NCBI GenBank assembly: GCA_963736175.1
Contig: CAVTNU010000005.1
Span: 124,001-188,000 of the forward strand
Origin: Rhodoblastus sp963736175
GTDB taxonomy: Bacteria; Pseudomonadota; Alphaproteobacteria; Rhizobiales; Beijerinckiaceae
Length of the DNA stretch: 64,000 nucleotides
Direction of reading: 5' to 3'
Shown here: positions 16,621-25,810 of the stretch, one piece after another
Layout: each line of letters opens with the position of its first letter
Numbering within the stretch: the stretch's first letter is position 1
The notes under the pieces: generated by a model
Told to the model about the DNA's origin: nothing
Seen by the model: only the letters and a program-made list of their open reading frames with translations
Databases searched by the model: none
Program-made: the position numbers and the translations under genes

Positions 16621-17532
16621 TCAATCCCCGGCCGGTTTGCTCGTGTAGACGCGGACGTAATCGACTTCCATGCGCAGACCGTCGGGCGTCGAGGCGTCCG
16701 ACGACCGGCCGGGGCCGAACCAAGGGCCGTCCATCGCGTAATTGAGGATCAGCGCCATCGGGAAGTCGTACCAGCGCGTGTCCGCCCCGATGATTTCATG
16801 ACGCAGCTTGCCGTCGACGAAAAAACGCAGCGCGTCGGCGCGCCATTCGAAGCCGAAAACGCGCCATTGTCTGAGATCGTCGCGTTCGTCGGCGTTGTCG
16901 GGCGTGACGTCGATCACGCGCGCGCGCCCGGCCGCATCGCTCAGATGCAACGCGCCGCGCCATCTGTCGCCTGACGGATTGCCGAAGATTTCGACGAGAT
17001 CGATTTCGCCATGCGCCTTGGCGGGATTGTCCGCAGGTTTCGCCGCATAAAGCCAGATCGCCGGAAACATGCCTTTGCCGGCGTTCGGCCAGCGCGCGCG
17101 AATTTCGAAATAGCCGTAGCGAAACGTGCGGACGGCCGGATTTGTCGTCAAGAACCCGCCCATCCACGCCGGCGCGGGTCCGCTTTGTCCTTGCAGGCGC
17201 TTCGAGCGTTCGATCGCCGGCGTTAACGCCCGCGGCGTCCGCCGCGCCGTGATCGTCAGAACGCCGGAGGCGACCGTGAACGGGCTGAAGGCGGCAAAGC
17301 CCGTCTCGTTCGGATTGACGTTCCACGAGGCGCCGGCGAAATCCTGATAGCCGCGCGTGGCGTCCTGCCAGGCGGCGTTGGCCCGCCATGCGCCGACATG
17401 GCTGTTTGTCGTCAAATCCAGTCCGGCGTCGAATTCGTCGGCCCAGATCAGCCGCGACGGCTCGCCCGCCAAAGCGCGGGCGGCGAGGAGGCAGTGGGCG
17501 AGGCCCGCCAGGACCTGTGGAATTCTTCGCAT
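16621..17532 (-). CDS. Secreted glycoside hydrolase family 16 (endoglucanase/glycanase-like)
   Basis: A 303-residue exported hydrolase. A signal peptide (residues 1-23, ending ARALAG) precedes a GH16 domain with the catalytic motif EIDLVEIFG, nucleophile and acid/base glutamates spaced as in ExoK/ExsH-type glycanases. Nearby are FRYGYFEIRARWPNAGKGMF and WMGGFLTTN. Such enzymes trim newly secreted exopolysaccharide. It stands at the left end of the polysaccharide region, divergent from the GumC/Wzc-like gene. ATG 17532 is preferred over an in-frame TTG five codons upstream. Confidence 0.9.
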   Translation of the reverse strand: MRRIPQVLAGLAHCLLAARALAGEPSRLIWADEFDAGLDLTTNSHVGAWRANAAWQDATRGYQDFAGASWNVNPNETGFAAFSPFTVASGVLTITARRTPRALTPAIERSKRLQGQSGPAPAWMGGFLTTNPAVRTFRYGYFEIRARWPNAGKGMFPAIWLYAAKPADNPAKAHGEIDLVEIFGNPSGDRWRGALHLSDAAGRARVIDVTPDNADERDDLRQWRVFGFEWRADALRFFVDGKLRHEIIGADTRWYDFPMALILNYAMDGPWFGPGRSSDASTPDGLRMEVDYVRVYTSKPAGD

Positions 17533-17681
17533 CGGCCATGATAGCAAATTTGCCGCGTCCGGCCCCCTGCCCCGGAAAAAATGCGCCGGACGGGGCTATT
17601 TCGTCATTCTTAACCTTGTTCGGACATATCTTGGAGTGGCGGACGGGACGCCGGAATTGCGCGTCCGATGAGGTTTTGCGT

Positions 17682-19805
17682 ATGTTGGATTATTCCAGAA
17701 CGCCAAGCCCGCAAACCGAACCGGCGGCGCAAAATCCGCCGGTCGCGCGCGGCGGGTTGGCGCTGGCGGACATTCTCGGCCTTGCGGCGCGGCACACGTC
17801 ACTCGTGCTGACGACCGCGCTCGCCTGCGCCCTCGTCGGCGCGCTGGCGACCAAGACGCTGACCCCGCGCTATCTGGCGACCGCGCAAATCTATATCGAT
17901 CCACGCACGCTGCCGGTTCTCGACAAGGAAACGGCGCAGAACAGCGATTCCAACGGCTTCATCAATCTGGTCGAAAGCCAGACCCACATCGTCGCCTCGC
18001 AGATCGTCCTGGAAAAGGTCGTGACCCGTGAAAAACTCGAATCCGACGCCGAATTCGGCGGCGGCTCAAGCCTGCTCGCGGCTTTGCTGGGGACGGCCGA
18101 CGCCGACAGGGAAGCGCGAAGCGCGAGCGCCTTGCGCACGCTCGCCTCGCGCGTCGCCGTGCGTCGCCCCGAGCGGACATTCGTCATCGAAGTTTCGGTT
18201 TCGGCCGCCGACGGCGCCAAGGCGGCGCGTCTGGCCAACGCGGTCGCCCAAAGCTACATCGCCTCGCAGGGCCTACTGCAATCGGAATCGGCGCAACAGA
18301 CGGAATCCTCGCTCGGCGGCCGCCTGAACGCGTTACGCGACCGCCTGCGCGCCGACGAAGCGCGACTTGAAGATTATAAAGCCAGGAATGGTTTTGTCGG
18401 CACACGCACCGAAACCGTCAACGAGCAGCAGCTCAAGGAAACGAACCAGCAATTGACGCTGGCGCGCGTGCGCGCCGATGAGGCGCGCGCCCGTTATGAC
18501 CAAGTCCAACAAGCGCGGCGTTCCGGCGGCGACCTTTCGCAGATCGTCGAAATGCTGAACGTCCCCTCGCTCGTCAATTTGCGCGCCCAGCAAGCCGAGG
18601 CCGCGCAGAAACTCGCTGACGTTTCCGCCGAATTGGGCCCCCTGCATCCCACCGTCCACGGCGCCGAAGCCCGCGTGGCGGAACTGCGCCGTCAAACCGA
18701 ACGCGAACTTTCGCGCATCGCCGACGCCCTGCTGAAAGAACAGGAACGCTCTAAGGGCTCCGTCGACGCCATCAGCCGCAAACTTGACGAACTGCAGCAG
18801 ACCGCGATCGTCTCAGGTCAGGCTTCGGTGAAACTGCGCGATCTCGAGCGCGACGTCGAGGCGAGCCGCAGTCTCTACGAATCCTTCCTCAATCGCTCGC
18901 GTCAGGCCGGCGAATTGCAACAGATCGAAGCAAGCAACACGCATATCATCACCATGGCGACGCCGCCCTTGGCGCGTCGTTTTCCGCCGCCGGTGAGCCT
19001 GACCGCGCCCGCCAGCGGCCTCTTCGGCCTCGGCCTGGGACTCGCCCTCGCCGTCTGGCGCGAACGCAAGGCGTCCGGCGAGAGTTGGGGCAAAGCTTGG
19101 GACGAAGCGCCCGTCTTGGCGCGCGCGCCGGCCACCGACAGCAAAACCGCGCGCCGGCGGGAGCCGCCCCCGCGCGCCGCCGCACCGGTCGATAGAACGC
19201 CGCGCCTACGCGTCAGCGCACGCACCCGCTTTATTCAACGCGAACCGGGACGCGGCGACCGAATCGACCTGACGCGCCTGGGCCTGCCGGTCGTGCGCGC
19301 CAACGCCGACCGGATGGAATTGCGCGCCGTGTTCGACGCGCTTGGCGCGACCGGGCGCGCGCGCGGCCTGCTCGTCCTCGTGACGGGCGCGAGCGACGGT
19401 CTGGAACGCGCCGCGCTGGCGCTCAATCTGGCGCTGGAATCAGCCTATCGCGGCCAAAGGTCAGGTCTCGTCCTCATCGACGAACTTGCGACAGCGCAAG
19501 ACCAGTCGGCACGATGGATGAAGACAACCTCAGGACCTCTGTTCGCCCGCGCGCAGGGCATAGATTTGCCGACCTTGTTCGCCGAGCCTGTGACGGACGG
19601 ACTCGACATCGTCTTCTGCGCCGCCGCGATCGATGCGCCCGATATGGATTTCTGCTTCAACGCCGTCGACCGCGCGCTTCTTGTCGCCACGACAAATCCG
19701 CCGAGCGTCGAAACGGCGCCGAACGGTGTTCGGCGCATCGATCTCGTTGTGTGTTTCGATCAGCCGCTGCGAGCCGACGCGACCATGTCTTCGGCAGCCG
19801 CCTGA
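17682..19805 (+). CDS. GumC/ExoP-like polysaccharide co-polymerase with degenerate kinase domain
   Basis: A 707-residue inner-membrane protein. A first membrane helix (about residues 40-60) is followed by a Wzz domain (TPRYLATAQIYIDPRTLPVL), a long periplasmic coiled coil (about 200-400), and a GNVR-like segment with the second helix (FPPPVSLTAPASGLFGLGLG). The C-terminal 160 residues align in position with a BY-kinase, but the P-loop is replaced by VTGASDGLERAALALNLA (no GKS/T) and the Walker A' acidic pair is changed (VLIDELAT). It should control chain length and export without ATPase activity. ATG 17682 is chosen; the frame is open upstream. Confidence 0.85.
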   Translation: MLDYSRTPSPQTEPAAQNPPVARGGLALADILGLAARHTSLVLTTALACALVGALATKTLTPRYLATAQIYIDPRTLPVLDKETAQNSDSNGFINLVESQTHIVASQIVLEKVVTREKLESDAEFGGGSSLLAALLGTADADREARSASALRTLASRVAVRRPERTFVIEVSVSAADGAKAARLANAVAQSYIASQGLLQSESAQQTESSLGGRLNALRDRLRADEARLEDYKARNGFVGTRTETVNEQQLKETNQQLTLARVRADEARARYDQVQQARRSGGDLSQIVEMLNVPSLVNLRAQQAEAAQKLADVSAELGPLHPTVHGAEARVAELRRQTERELSRIADALLKEQERSKGSVDAISRKLDELQQTAIVSGQASVKLRDLERDVEASRSLYESFLNRSRQAGELQQIEASNTHIITMATPPLARRFPPPVSLTAPASGLFGLGLGLALAVWRERKASGESWGKAWDEAPVLARAPATDSKTARRREPPPRAAAPVDRTPRLRVSARTRFIQREPGRGDRIDLTRLGLPVVRANADRMELRAVFDALGATGRARGLLVLVTGASDGLERAALALNLALESAYRGQRSGLVLIDELATAQDQSARWMKTTSGPLFARAQGIDLPTLFAEPVTDGLDIVFCAAAIDAPDMDFCFNAVDRALLVATTNPPSVETAPNGVRRIDLVVCFDQPLRADATMSSAAA

Positions 19806-20885
19806 ATGGCGCCGCCCAGCGCCGTCGCCAGCGATAACGTCGCCGCCCGCCAGCTTTCCTCGTAAATCGCCAGCGGCTCCCGTCGGTCTTCGGCGGCCGC
19901 CTCTATCGCTTCGACGTAATCGTTCAATCCGGCGTGGCGCGGGACAAAGCGCAGCGCGCCCGCGTCAATCGCCTCGACGAAGCCGGGGTGATGGTCGAAC
20001 TCGCGCGCGTCGTCCGGCGCGTTGACGACGATCGGCCGTCCCGACTGCAAACAGGCGAGAATGCTGCTGCGGCGCGACGTCAAACCTTCGGCGAAACGAT
20101 AGGCGAAAACGTCGACGGCGTCGAAAATGCCGAAGATTTCGGAATCGGTTTCGACGTAGCCGGTGACCATGACGTCCTCGGTCAGGCTCAATCGTCGCGC
20201 CTTTTGCCAGAAGTCCGCTTCCACATTGTCGGAGCCCTTGATGAAACTGCCGACGAAAACGACGAAAACCGGTCGACCGCGTCGTTTCAACGCGGCGGCG
20301 ACATCGAGCACGAAATCGCAATGCTTCTTCGGGTAGATCGAACCGAAATGGCCGAGCGCGAGCTTGCCCGCCGCTCGCTCGACCGCGACGCGCTCCGACC
20401 AAGACGTCTGAACCGGCTCGCGCGGACGTTTCATGTTCGCCGGCACGACGAGGACGGCGCCGCGACGCAGGCGTCCGAGCGGCGAAGCGGCGAATTGCGC
20501 CTGAACGGTCGGCGAGGAAAACGCCAGCTCGCGTGCGAAAAGCAGGTAAAAGCCGACGAAAATCCGCCGCCGCCAATCGAGATCGGCCCATTCGTGCACG
20601 ATTGCGAGAACTCGCGCGCCCGCGCGCCAATGCGGCGAGAAAAGCCAGCAACGGCAAGGCTAGCGCCTTCTTCCAGGCGACGATTGGAAAATTGACGACG
20701 AGCGCGTCGGCGTCCGCCAGCGCGCGCCAGACCTCGCCAATGTCGCTTGCGTTCGATACGGCCAAGAATTCGCCTGCGCCAGCGCGCGCGCGCCATGCGC
20801 CGTAAAGCCGGCGCGCGAAGGTTTCGACGCCGCAGGGCGTCGACGACCGCGAAACCAGAAATAACGGACGAACCGGCGCCGTCAT
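19760..20885 (-). pseudogene. Family 4-like glycosyltransferase, frameshifted
   Basis: Two frames together encode one transferase of about 375 residues. The first (from ATG 20885) gives MTAPVRPLFLVSRSSTPCGV through PIVAWKKALALPLLAFLAAL. The remainder, in the next frame, resumes with VLAIVHEWADLDWRRRIFVG and contains LALGHFGSIYPKKHCDFVLD and the nucleotide-sugar-binding region SSILACLQSGRPIVVNAPDD. The shift lies in a CG-repeat run near 20613-20628 and behaves like one extra base. Either a sequencing indel or a real mutation explains it. The 3' end overlaps the convergent GumC/Wzc-like gene by 46 bp. Confidence 0.72.
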
Positions 20886-20886
20886 G

Positions 20887-21990
20887 TCAGCTCTCCGTCG
20901 GCTCGGCCCGATATTGTTCGGGGTGCAGACCGAATGCGGCGAACAAACGTCCCGCCGCGATCAGCATAGGATGCGCGACAACCATCGCCGGCTCGGCGCG
21001 CCACGCCAGCCGCGCCGCCCGCATGCAGGAGACCGGCGCCAATGCGCAGTTCTTCGCGACGAGCTTCAACTTGGCGGTGAACGAATTCGCCCGCTTTCGG
21101 TCGATGCGGTAATTGATCGCGCCGATGCGCAGGCCTCGTTTGATAATCCAGCTTTTAAGCAGTCGATCTGCGGGCACGGTCTCGAAAATCTCAGCTTCCC
21201 TTGTCCAGAAGAAACGCCCGTCGGCCTCGCGGCAACGGGTGAAAAAATCGGTATCGCCGCCGCCGAGGAAGTTATAGGCGATGTCGAAATCGGGATCGTC
21301 AAGCCGCTCGAACATGCGGCGGCGGATCAGACAATTGCCGGAACCATAGATCATCGGCACATAGCCTGTATTCTGGGCGTATTGCCAGAACACCGGATGG
21401 CGCATGGCCGACACAGGCGCTTCCGGCGGGAACCTGGGCGTCACCGGAGCGCCGACAACATCGGCGTCCTGGCCCAGTGCTTGAGCAACCATCGTGTCGA
21501 CCCAAAACGGCGAAGCGATTTCGTCATCGTCGATCATCAAAAAGCATTCGGCGTTGGGAAACTGCGCGCGCGCCTCGCCGAATGCGCGATTGATCGCGTG
21601 ACAATTGCCCTGGCGCGGCTCGACGAAACAAAATCCCTGCAAGGCGCCCGTTTCCAGAAAGCCGCGCACGGTTTGCGCGCCTTCGCGCCGTTTCGCCTCG
21701 TTTTCGACGACGGCCACGGCGAAGCGGACGTTGGTGATTTGACGCGCCAACGAGTCCAACGTCAGGCGCAATTGATCGGGCCGACGAAACGTCGGCAGGC
21801 AAACAACGGCCGTAAAGGCGCCCGTATCGAGCGCCGGCGATTGCGCCGCGGGCGTTCGAAATTGAGCCAGTTCGGCGGTGAGATGGTCAAGATGGCGCAG
21901 ATCGAAGGACATGACCGGCGTTTCGCAAACCCCATGCCAGAGCCTGTCGCCGCGTCGATGCGCGCCGGCGCTGCGGTCCAAAACCGCCAT
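20887..21990 (-). CDS. Family 2 glycosyltransferase
   Basis: A GT-A fold transferase of about 367 residues: TAVVCLPTFRRPDQLRLTLD begins the nucleotide-binding domain, the metal-binding acidic motif is FLMIDDDEIASPFW, and the acceptor region has YNFLGGGDTDFFTRCREADG. It adds a sugar to the lipid-linked repeat unit at the cytoplasmic face. ATG 21990 overlaps the stop of the upstream hydrolase gene; an alternative ATG at 21912 begins MSFDLRHLDH and removes an arginine-rich leader. The next gene follows after 1 bp. Confidence 0.85.
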   Translation of the reverse strand: MAVLDRSAGAHRRGDRLWHGVCETPVMSFDLRHLDHLTAELAQFRTPAAQSPALDTGAFTAVVCLPTFRRPDQLRLTLDSLARQITNVRFAVAVVENEAKRREGAQTVRGFLETGALQGFCFVEPRQGNCHAINRAFGEARAQFPNAECFLMIDDDEIASPFWVDTMVAQALGQDADVVGAPVTPRFPPEAPVSAMRHPVFWQYAQNTGYVPMIYGSGNCLIRRRMFERLDDPDFDIAYNFLGGGDTDFFTRCREADGRFFWTREAEIFETVPADRLLKSWIIKRGLRIGAINYRIDRKRANSFTAKLKLVAKNCALAPVSCMRAARLAWRAEPAMVVAHPMLIAAGRLFAAFGLHPEQYRAEPTES

Positions 21991-23753
21991 CAAGGTTTGG
22001 CGTCGACCAGGGACGTATCGGCGTGGCGGACGCGGCGAATTGCCTGGTCGCTGGCTTTCGCGCTCGGCGTTTCTCGCGCCGCGGCGAGAATTTTCTGGTA
22101 CAGGGCGGCCTGCGCCGAGCGCGGCGTAAGGTCGTGATCGGCGCCAACGACCACATGAACGTCAATTCCGGACACGTCTTCAATACGCCAGCCATTTCGT
22201 CCGAGGTGGGCGGCGTAGAGGTCGCGGCCGCCGTCGCCATCGCTAAAGACGAAAGAGACCTTGGCGCCGCGCGCCGCCAACGCGCGCAACCAGGTCTCCA
22301 CCACATCCGGGCGCCGCCTCAGTCCGAGCGCGCGAGCGCTGAAACGCTCGGCCTTTTCGGCGGCGTCGCGGAGCGCGCGCTTGCCAATCGTCCGCACGAC
22401 GCCGGGGACGCGACGCCAGTTGACGTCGCCGCGCAGCAACCGTCGCCAGCCGCCGCCTCCGCGCCGCATTTCGTCGAGATAGGCGTCGGACGAGCGGTAA
22501 TTTTCATTCATCGCGCTTTCCAGGCTTTCGTTTTCCCAGATGAATCGCGAAAGATTGACCAAAATGGCGTGATCGACGCGCGCGTCGACGCGCGCCGCTT
22601 GCAGCGCCAGGTAAGCGCCGCTGCACTGGCCGACAAGCACGACCTGATCGAAACCTTCAACGGCGAGACGATCGATCGCCGCCGAGACGTCGGCAATTCG
22701 CGCCAGATCGTAAAGCGCCGCCAGCGATCCGCCCTCGAGCGGCCTCGAATCGCCAATGCCCACCAAATCGAACCGCAGCGAACCAATGCCTTCGCGCGCT
22801 AGTTCGCGCGCATAGGCGACGCTCGATCGCGCCCAGCCTATCCGGCTGTTGGTGCCTGAATTGAGAAACAGGACGGCGCATCGGCTGCCCGGACGCTTTG
22901 GCTTGCACAGGACGCCCGCGAGGTCGTCGTCGAGGCCGAAGCGCACGCCAAGCTCCTCGAAGACGTCGCACGACAACGGCGCCGCCTCGACGCGCGCCGG
23001 AAACGCGCCAGCAGGCGCGTCGCGTTTCAGCCAATCGACCAACGCGCGCCAATCCTCGCGCGGCACGGCGGCGACAGTGGGCGGCGCCATCATCGCGCCA
23101 TAGCCTTCGAAGGCGGCGACGGCGGCGTTTTTTGCCAGGTCTTCCGGCGCCGCGCGTCCGGGTTCGAGCGAAAGAAAAAGCGGCCGGTCGATCTCCTTCA
23201 ATTCCAGCTTCAACGAAGCGAGCGCCGCGATCGTCTCCGGCGGCGTGCGAAAGCCGCCGACGTCGATCACGTCGACACCCGGATCAGCCGGAATGCGCAG
23301 CGTCTGCGCCAACATCGCCGACATCGCCCGCAATTCCCGCACATAAGCCTTGCCCGACGAGATCGGCGCCAGCAACGCAACCTGTTTCGTTTCGGGACAC
23401 TCTTTCAACGCGCGCACGGCGAGCGTCGCGCCAAGACGCAATCCCACCAGCGCAACCTCGGTGACGCCCGTCGCGCGCTTGAGGAAACGGACGGCTTCGA
23501 CGATGGAGGCGGCCTGCGCCTCGATGCGGCCGGTATCATCGGCCAAGCCAAGCGAATTGCCGGCGCCGGGATAATCGAATCGCAGAACCGGCAGGCCGGC
23601 GTCCGCAATCATATCCGCCAGAGCGCGCCAACTCTGGTTGGCGCAAAATCCCTCATAGTCATAAGCCGCGCACAACACGACGCCGCGACCGCCGGCAGCC
23701 GGATGGAGCCAGCCGGAGCAGGACGAAAAACTAACGGGAAACGGATGCTGCAT
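21990..23753 (-). CDS. Two-domain alpha/beta hydrolase with altered nucleophile motifs
   Basis: A 587-residue protein with two tandem alpha/beta-hydrolase domains (about 1-240 and 255-550). The nucleophile elbow of the first is GLRLG (104-108), with Arg in place of Ser; that of the second is GQCSG (375-379), with Cys377 at the nucleophile position. The second keeps a likely catalytic His in GADHDLT. Such hydrolases occur in exopolysaccharide/exosortase-type loci, often without known substrate. It is flanked by glycosyltransferase genes in one leftward operon. It may be an acyl-transfer or esterase-like enzyme acting on the glycan. Confidence 0.75.
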   Translation of the reverse strand: MQHPFPVSFSSCSGWLHPAAGGRGVVLCAAYDYEGFCANQSWRALADMIADAGLPVLRFDYPGAGNSLGLADDTGRIEAQAASIVEAVRFLKRATGVTEVALVGLRLGATLAVRALKECPETKQVALLAPISSGKAYVRELRAMSAMLAQTLRIPADPGVDVIDVGGFRTPPETIAALASLKLELKEIDRPLFLSLEPGRAAPEDLAKNAAVAAFEGYGAMMAPPTVAAVPREDWRALVDWLKRDAPAGAFPARVEAAPLSCDVFEELGVRFGLDDDLAGVLCKPKRPGSRCAVLFLNSGTNSRIGWARSSVAYARELAREGIGSLRFDLVGIGDSRPLEGGSLAALYDLARIADVSAAIDRLAVEGFDQVVLVGQCSGAYLALQAARVDARVDHAILVNLSRFIWENESLESAMNENYRSSDAYLDEMRRGGGGWRRLLRGDVNWRRVPGVVRTIGKRALRDAAEKAERFSARALGLRRRPDVVETWLRALAARGAKVSFVFSDGDGGRDLYAAHLGRNGWRIEDVSGIDVHVVVGADHDLTPRSAQAALYQKILAAARETPSAKASDQAIRRVRHADTSLVDAKP

Positions 23754-23763
23754 AATGGGCTTG

Positions 23764-24537
23764 CTAGTGCGTCGCCAGAATAAGTTGAAGCAAGGCGATC
23801 GGATTTGTGACGGCGTAACGCAAAAACAGACGACGCGGTTCGACCAAAAGGCGGTAGGCCCATTCGAGTCCCACCCGCTGCATCCATTTCGGCGCGCGCG
23901 GCTTGGCGCCGGACAGAAAATCGAACAGGCCGCCGGCGGTCTTGATCAAACCGACATTGGTCAGTTTGCCGGACCAGGTCTTAACGAAATGTTGTTCCAG
24001 CGGAGCGCCCATCGCGATCCAAAGAATTTCAGGGCCGAGCGCATCGATTTCGGCGATCTTCCGTTCCAAATCGTCGCCGCGCAGATAGCCGTGCGAGCGG
24101 CCGAGAACGTTCAGCTTCGGGAACATCCAGCGCGCGCGCTCATAGACCTTGCGGTTGACCTCTTCGGATGCGCCAAAGAGATAGAAGCTGGCGTTGTTCT
24201 TTTCCGCTTCCGCCGCGACCAGTTCGAAGAGATCGGTCGTGGCCACGCGTTCGGGCAAGGCTCGATGGGAAAACAGGCGCGAGGCGAACACCAACGGCTG
24301 ACCGTCCGCGCTGATCAAATCCGCTTCGTGCATGAGTTGCGAAAAAGCGCGATTCGTCAAACACCGGGCGATGACTTCGCCGTTGGCGGACGTGAAGAAC
24401 AACGGACGCGCGCCGCGCGGCTTGGTGTAAGCCGCGTCCACCATCAACCTCGCGGTTTGCCGCAAATCGAGACGGGCCATCGGAAGGCCGCCGACCGTCA
24501 CTGTTTCAACGTTAAAGAGAGAGGAATGCGCGTTCAT
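23764..24537 (-). CDS. WecG/TagA/CpsF family glycosyltransferase
   Basis: A 257-residue enzyme of the GT26 family, which transfers N-acetylmannosamine-type sugars to lipid-linked intermediates. The family signatures are clear: LFFTSANGEVIARC, LISADGQPLVFASR, ASFYLFGASEEVN, ILWIAMGAPLEQHFV and GLIKTAGGLFDFLSGAKPRA. AAAGGA lies upstream of the start. It lies 13 bp downstream of the deacetylase gene and 10 bp upstream of the hydrolase gene, in the same operon. Confidence 0.92.
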   Translation of the reverse strand: MNAHSSLFNVETVTVGGLPMARLDLRQTARLMVDAAYTKPRGARPLFFTSANGEVIARCLTNRAFSQLMHEADLISADGQPLVFASRLFSHRALPERVATTDLFELVAAEAEKNNASFYLFGASEEVNRKVYERARWMFPKLNVLGRSHGYLRGDDLERKIAEIDALGPEILWIAMGAPLEQHFVKTWSGKLTNVGLIKTAGGLFDFLSGAKPRAPKWMQRVGLEWAYRLLVEPRRLFLRYAVTNPIALLQLILATH

Positions 24538-24550
24538 TGGAACAATCCTT

Positions 24551-25423
24551 TCAGAACGGGGAATGGACGCGTGGCGCGCACAGCGGTCGCGATTGCGCGA
24601 AGGCCTGGCTCATCGTCGCAAAGCGCAGCCCGCGCTTCGCCGCGCCGTCCAGCGCCGATGCGAAGAGATCCGGGGAGCAGCCGAAATCGCTGGGGGATTT
24701 TGAGATGTCGTGCGACAGGAAGACCAGCCAGCCACGACGGCGACGGGTCTCCTCAAGACAATGGTCGAGCTCGGCGCGGGTCAGTCTTTTGTCGGCAAGT
24801 TCGACCGTGCGAATATTCTGCGCGTCGAAACGCCCGAAATTGACGCCCGATAAAATGCCGCGGCTGGTTGCGGCCAGACGCGGCATGGCTCGCTTCAGAG
24901 ACAACGAAATCGCGCCAAAGGGATAAGCAAAATGAGCCGGCGCAATCGTCGGATCAATCGCCCTGAGGAAAGCGCGGTTGCGTTCGAGATCGGCGGCGAA
25001 AGACTTCGGCGTATGGACGTGCGCGCGCTGATGGTCATGAGTATGCAGGCCGATTTCGTGTCCGCCGCGATGGAGATCGCGCACGCCGTCGGCGTCGATT
25101 AAGGCGAAGTCTTCCGTCTTCTGGCCCAGAAGTCCGGTCGCGATATAATAGGTGCCGCGCGCGCCATAGGCCTCAAGCATCGGCGCGCCCAAAGTCGCCG
25201 CCGTCACCGGCGCATCGTCGAAGGTGAACGAGACAAGCGGCTCATCGGCGTTCAATTCATGTGGATCGAGCGCCAGATAGCGCGACATCCGCGATGAAAG
25301 GCGCTGACGCAGGACGGAAAACGCATCGCGCGCATTGAGACCTACATCCCGCGGCTTTGCGCGAAAAGGCGTCGAACGCGGCTGGACGCCGGCGAGCAAG
25401 ATGGAACTGGACTCCGAATACAT
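24551..25423 (-). CDS. Polysaccharide deacetylase (NodB-type)
   Basis: A 290-residue carbohydrate esterase family 4 enzyme. The metal and catalytic motifs are SFTFDDAP (paired aspartates) and HEIGLHTHDH (metal-binding histidines), followed by HFAYPFGAISLSLKRAMPR and WLVFLSHDISKSPSDFG. No signal peptide is evident, so it may act on a lipid-linked intermediate in the cytoplasm. ATG 25423 (MYSESSSILL) is chosen; the frame is open 35 codons further. First gene of the five-gene leftward operon. Confidence 0.87.
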   Translation of the reverse strand: MYSESSSILLAGVQPRSTPFRAKPRDVGLNARDAFSVLRQRLSSRMSRYLALDPHELNADEPLVSFTFDDAPVTAATLGAPMLEAYGARGTYYIATGLLGQKTEDFALIDADGVRDLHRGGHEIGLHTHDHQRAHVHTPKSFAADLERNRAFLRAIDPTIAPAHFAYPFGAISLSLKRAMPRLAATSRGILSGVNFGRFDAQNIRTVELADKRLTRAELDHCLEETRRRRGWLVFLSHDISKSPSDFGCSPDLFASALDGAAKRGLRFATMSQAFAQSRPLCAPRVHSPF

Positions 25424-25810
25424 CGACGCGATCCGCTGTTTCGTTATGAACGTCGATTGGACGTCCCCGCCCCGGAACAGAAATATTCGTGCCAACCGTC
25501 GCGGCGCCGAATTGCTCCGTTTCGGCACAAATTTCTGCGTTCACGACGGCAGGCCGGGGCTTAGGGGTCGCTTTTGGAACGGCGCGCCAGACAAAAACGG
25601 ATGCGCTTGCTGGACAGGGCGCCGCCACGCGGGCCAGATAGACCGCGCATCCGGCGTCGCCGGGCGAAATTCGCCTGGAGTTGTCAAATCGGCACGCCTC
25701 TTGCTCAATCGGGGGACGCGGAGCGCCCTTCCCTTTTTTGGACGCCGCGGGTAACGCCGCGCCGCGCGTTGCGGAAACGATCGATTTAAGAAAGACCAAG
25801 GCAAGATTTG
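25424..25810. promoter_or_regulatory. Divergent intergenic region between deacetylase and flippase genes
   Basis: 387 bp without a convincing gene, lying between two divergent transcription units of the polysaccharide region, so promoters for both are expected here. I do not see a clear operator or a distinct terminator. Small open frames that cross it are in the GC-driven shadow of the flanking genes. Confidence 0.4.
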
